A stretch of DNA of 64,000 bases from assembly GCA_963210315.1 (NCBI GenBank), contig OY723275.1, forward strand, positions 1,736,001 to 1,800,000, given 5' to 3'. Positions 63,651-64,000 of the stretch are shown here, piece by piece. The notes below the pieces were generated by a model. It saw only the letters and a list, made by a program, of their open reading frames with translations, was not told where the DNA came from and did not search any database. This stretch comes from Rhynchopus euleeides (Eukaryota > Euglenozoa > Diplonemea > Diplonemida > Diplonemidae). The translations under genes and the position numbers were made by a program. Within the stretch, counting starts at the first letter, position 1. Each line of letters opens with the position of its first letter.

Positions 63651-63728
63651 CTCGAAAACCCCCAAAAAAACTCGATCCTACGCCGAATACAAGGGGGGGG
63701 GGGGGCTTCTATTTAGCCCCCCCCAGTA

Positions 63729-64000
63729 GGGGGGGGGGGCACAGTGGCTGGGGTAATTTTCTGGGGGTCGCTTACAGCCCCGGGGGGGGGGGGGGGGGGG
63801 GCTGGCGTGCAGGGTGCAGGCAGCGCGCGCAAATGCGGCCTGTTTCCGGGTGCCCGCGCGCTACCGGCGACCGTGCACCCGAGGTGCACGGTTTGGGCTG
63901 AATCTGGGTGACGTACGAGTAGGGCTCCCACCCTGAAAATGGGCTACCTGCGGTCACTCCAGGTACCTGACATCACCCGAAAGTGACCCAAAATCAGCGG
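63729..64000. other. Window end, G-runs
   Basis: 11 G directly after J2 (63729-63739), a second run of about 20 G near 63783, then a GC-rich stretch with inverted GGTGCACGGT/ACCGTGCACC-like motifs near 63870-63890. No gene. Confidence 0.45.

Larger units (their letters stand above)
61888..63728. mobile_element. Element J2, carrying K
   Basis: Second copy of J, starting at the right TA of H and ending AGCCCCCCCCAGTA before 11 G. It is close to J1 but lacks about 25 bp near its left end and carries the 1.2-kb insertion K. Confidence 0.8.

Overview
The window looks like nuclear DNA of a GC-rich unicellular eukaryote, most likely a euglenozoan and perhaps a diplonemid. This is inference. It rests on four observations: every convincing gene lies on the + strand; genes are large and intron-poor; pyrimidine tracts ending in AG sit just upstream of start codons, as for spliced-leader trans-splicing; and a few short GT-AG cis-introns, mostly with GTATG donors, are present. 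No spliced-leader RNA gene, tRNA or rRNA was recognised.

Layout. 1.3-4.4 kb: a coiled-coil protein and a divergent actin-related protein. 4.5-9.1 kb: a chain of repeat elements (C1, A1, B1 with P1 and three D copies inside). 9.7-18.3 kb: a KH-KH-phospholipase-D-like protein, a type I membrane protein whose tail is in another frame, a membrane-anchored kinase with tyrosine-kinase-like motifs, and a cytosolic-type Xaa-Pro aminopeptidase. 18.6-21.5 kb: elements A2 and G and other repeats. 21.9-29.4 kb: an HSL-type alpha/beta hydrolase, a GT31 galactosyltransferase-like protein and a FYVE-DEP-DEP-PH protein. 29.7-32.0 kb: a nest of foldback elements. 32.0-36.5 kb: no supported gene. 36.5-45.2 kb: a 2432-aa IQ-motif protein and a small coiled-coil protein. 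46.0-49.1 kb: elements C2 and B2 with P2 and D4. 49.4-58.0 kb: an LRR protein, a putatively myristoylated EF-hand-like protein, a helical protein of unknown function, a chimeric duplicate of ribosomal protein eS6, intact eS6, and a beta-propeller protein ending in a CaaX box. 59.7-63.7 kb: another nest of elements, including a hAT-like insertion.

The most unusual feature is the repeat system. Four clusters of foldback elements with TA at both ends sit in long poly-C (or poly-G) tracts broken by TA. Neighbouring elements share a single TA, as if each inserted at the end of the previous one. Pairs of related copies provide empty sites for several nested insertions, so duplicated target bases can be read directly: 2 bp for P, 3 bp for M and 8 bp for K. 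No transposase gene was found, so the elements look non-autonomous.

The genes do not form one obvious pathway. The strand bias fits polycistronic transcription of unrelated housekeeping, membrane and cytoskeletal genes. Three proteins carry predicted lipid anchors (two N-myristoylation motifs, one CaaX box).
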